NCBI RefSeq assembly: GCF_901000735.1
Contig: NC_081551.1
Coordinates: 18,442,545 to 18,506,544 of the forward strand
Direction of reading: 5' to 3'
Source of the DNA: Corylus avellana
Taxonomy: Eukaryota > Streptophyta > Magnoliopsida > Fagales > Betulaceae
DNA length: 64,000 nt
In this document: positions 63,257 to 64,000 of the stretch, one piece after another
Position numbering within the stretch: the stretch's first letter is position 1
How the letters are laid out: each line of letters starts with the position of its first letter
Position numbers and translations under genes: made by a program
Notes under the pieces: model-generated
What the model saw: only the letters and a program-made list of their open reading frames with translations
The model's database searches: none
Told to the model about the DNA's origin: nothing

Positions 63257-64000
63257 CCCAAACCCAAAAAATCTTCAAAAAATCAAAAACCCAAATCAAA
63301 AAATAAACCTTATCCTTCTTCAATCTTCTTCTCTTCAAATCAAGAATCAAAAATCTCTCAAAATCAAATCAAAATAAACCAAATCAGAGCTTCTTCAAAT
63401 CAAAAATCTCTCTTCTTCGATCTTCTTCTCTTCTCTATTTTTTTTTTCCTGCTTCTCTTCTTCGATCTTCTCTTCTCCTTTTTTTATTTTTTATTTTTCT
63501 TCAGCTTTTCTTCTTCGATCTTCTCTTCTCCTTTTTTTTTTCTTTTTCTGCTTCTCTTCTCCTTTTGTTTTTCTTCTTCTTGATCTGCTTTTCTTCTAAC
63601 TCTGCTGCCGTGCAGAGAGATTGAGAGAGAAGAGGGAGATTAAGAGAGGGAAAGAAGATTTGGAATTAAACAAGAAAAGTAGATCTGGGGAAAAAATAAA
63701 TAATAAAAGAGAGAAAGAAGAGGGAAAATGTTACAGTGCTGATGATGAGTGCATCATAATTGAGCTTGTAATAAGAGAGAAAGAAAGTAAAAGAATGGAA
63801 AAGAGAAAGAATTGGGAAGATCTTTATTGAACAAGCAATTTCGAGGATTGCTTAACCTCTATGAACATTTCAAGGATGCTCTACCTCCAAGTTCAGAATG
63901 AACTTACAACCATCAAAAAGCTAACTTCACAAAATGAAGAGAGAACTACTTATAATTCTCTTACAAGCTTACAATCTCCTAACTGTCTTACAACTTCCTT
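63257..64000. other. CT- and GA-rich region at the window edge, no gene called
   Basis: CAAATCAAAAA and CTTCTTCGATCTTCTCTTC repeats run to about 63600, followed by GAGAGAGAAGAGGG-type sequence. A 69-codon frame at 63621-63830 is made of Lys, Glu and Arg repeats and is not convincing. The CT-rich part could be a transcript leader or transposon interior, with its gene beyond the window. Confidence 0.4.

Noticed and set aside
63621..63830. 69-codon Lys/Glu-rich frame at the right edge
   Set aside because: It is composed of GAGAGA and AAAGAA repeats with no conserved motif; coding use is not supported.

Overview
The window is nuclear DNA of a dicot plant, probably a woody species. It is AT-rich, has intron-containing genes with GT/AG borders, plant transposons of most classes (Mutator-like, hAT, CACTA, Copia, a tRNA-derived SINE) and plant-type proteins. 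I cannot name the species. The core is a cluster of cytosolic aldehyde dehydrogenase genes of the ALDH2C (REF1-like) group, all on the minus strand, next to one intronless heat-stress co-activator gene (MBF1c type, plus strand, 875..1309).

The most important structural point concerns the three runs of exactly 100 N (9336-9435, 24177-24276, 48010-48109). They cut the window into four pieces: A 1-9335, B 9436-24176, C 24277-48009 and D 48110-64000. At every gap the end of the left piece is nearly identical to the start of the right piece: 1512-9335 matches 9436-17004, 14743-24176 matches 24277-33844, and 42832-48009 matches 48110-52571. Such dovetail overlaps are what unmerged haplotype contigs look like. 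I therefore read the apparent tandem duplications as probable false duplications; the real locus would be about 41 kb.

Collapsed layout, left to right: MBF1c; ALDH-a (two near-identical full copies at 2098-8086 and 10021-15761, plus a lone exon 1 at 25205-25295); a Mutator-like element with long inverted repeats; a hAT-like element; a 70-bp VNTR; an ALDH pseudogene of exons 7-9 split by a hAT-like insertion; a second Mutator-like element with a GC-rich core; ALDH-b (34920-41838); retroposon-like sequences; a decayed Copia element (complete at 50084-54744, cut by a gap at 45522-48009); and ALDH-c (55317-60640). The right edge is nested transposon sequence: hAT MITEs, a CACTA end and a 520-bp Mutator-type MITE.

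ALDH-a, -b and -c all rebuild as nine-exon genes with identical intron positions, open frames and lengths of 499, 497 and 503 residues. They keep the catalytic Cys, the general-base Glu and the NAD-site Asn. From family knowledge they probably oxidise hydroxycinnamaldehydes or related aldehydes with NAD(P)+ in the cytosol. MBF1c is functionally separate; a perfect heat-shock element lies directly upstream of its TATA box. I found no RNA gene, CRISPR array or clearly new protein system; the novelty is in the transposon structures, haplotype differences and assembly structure.
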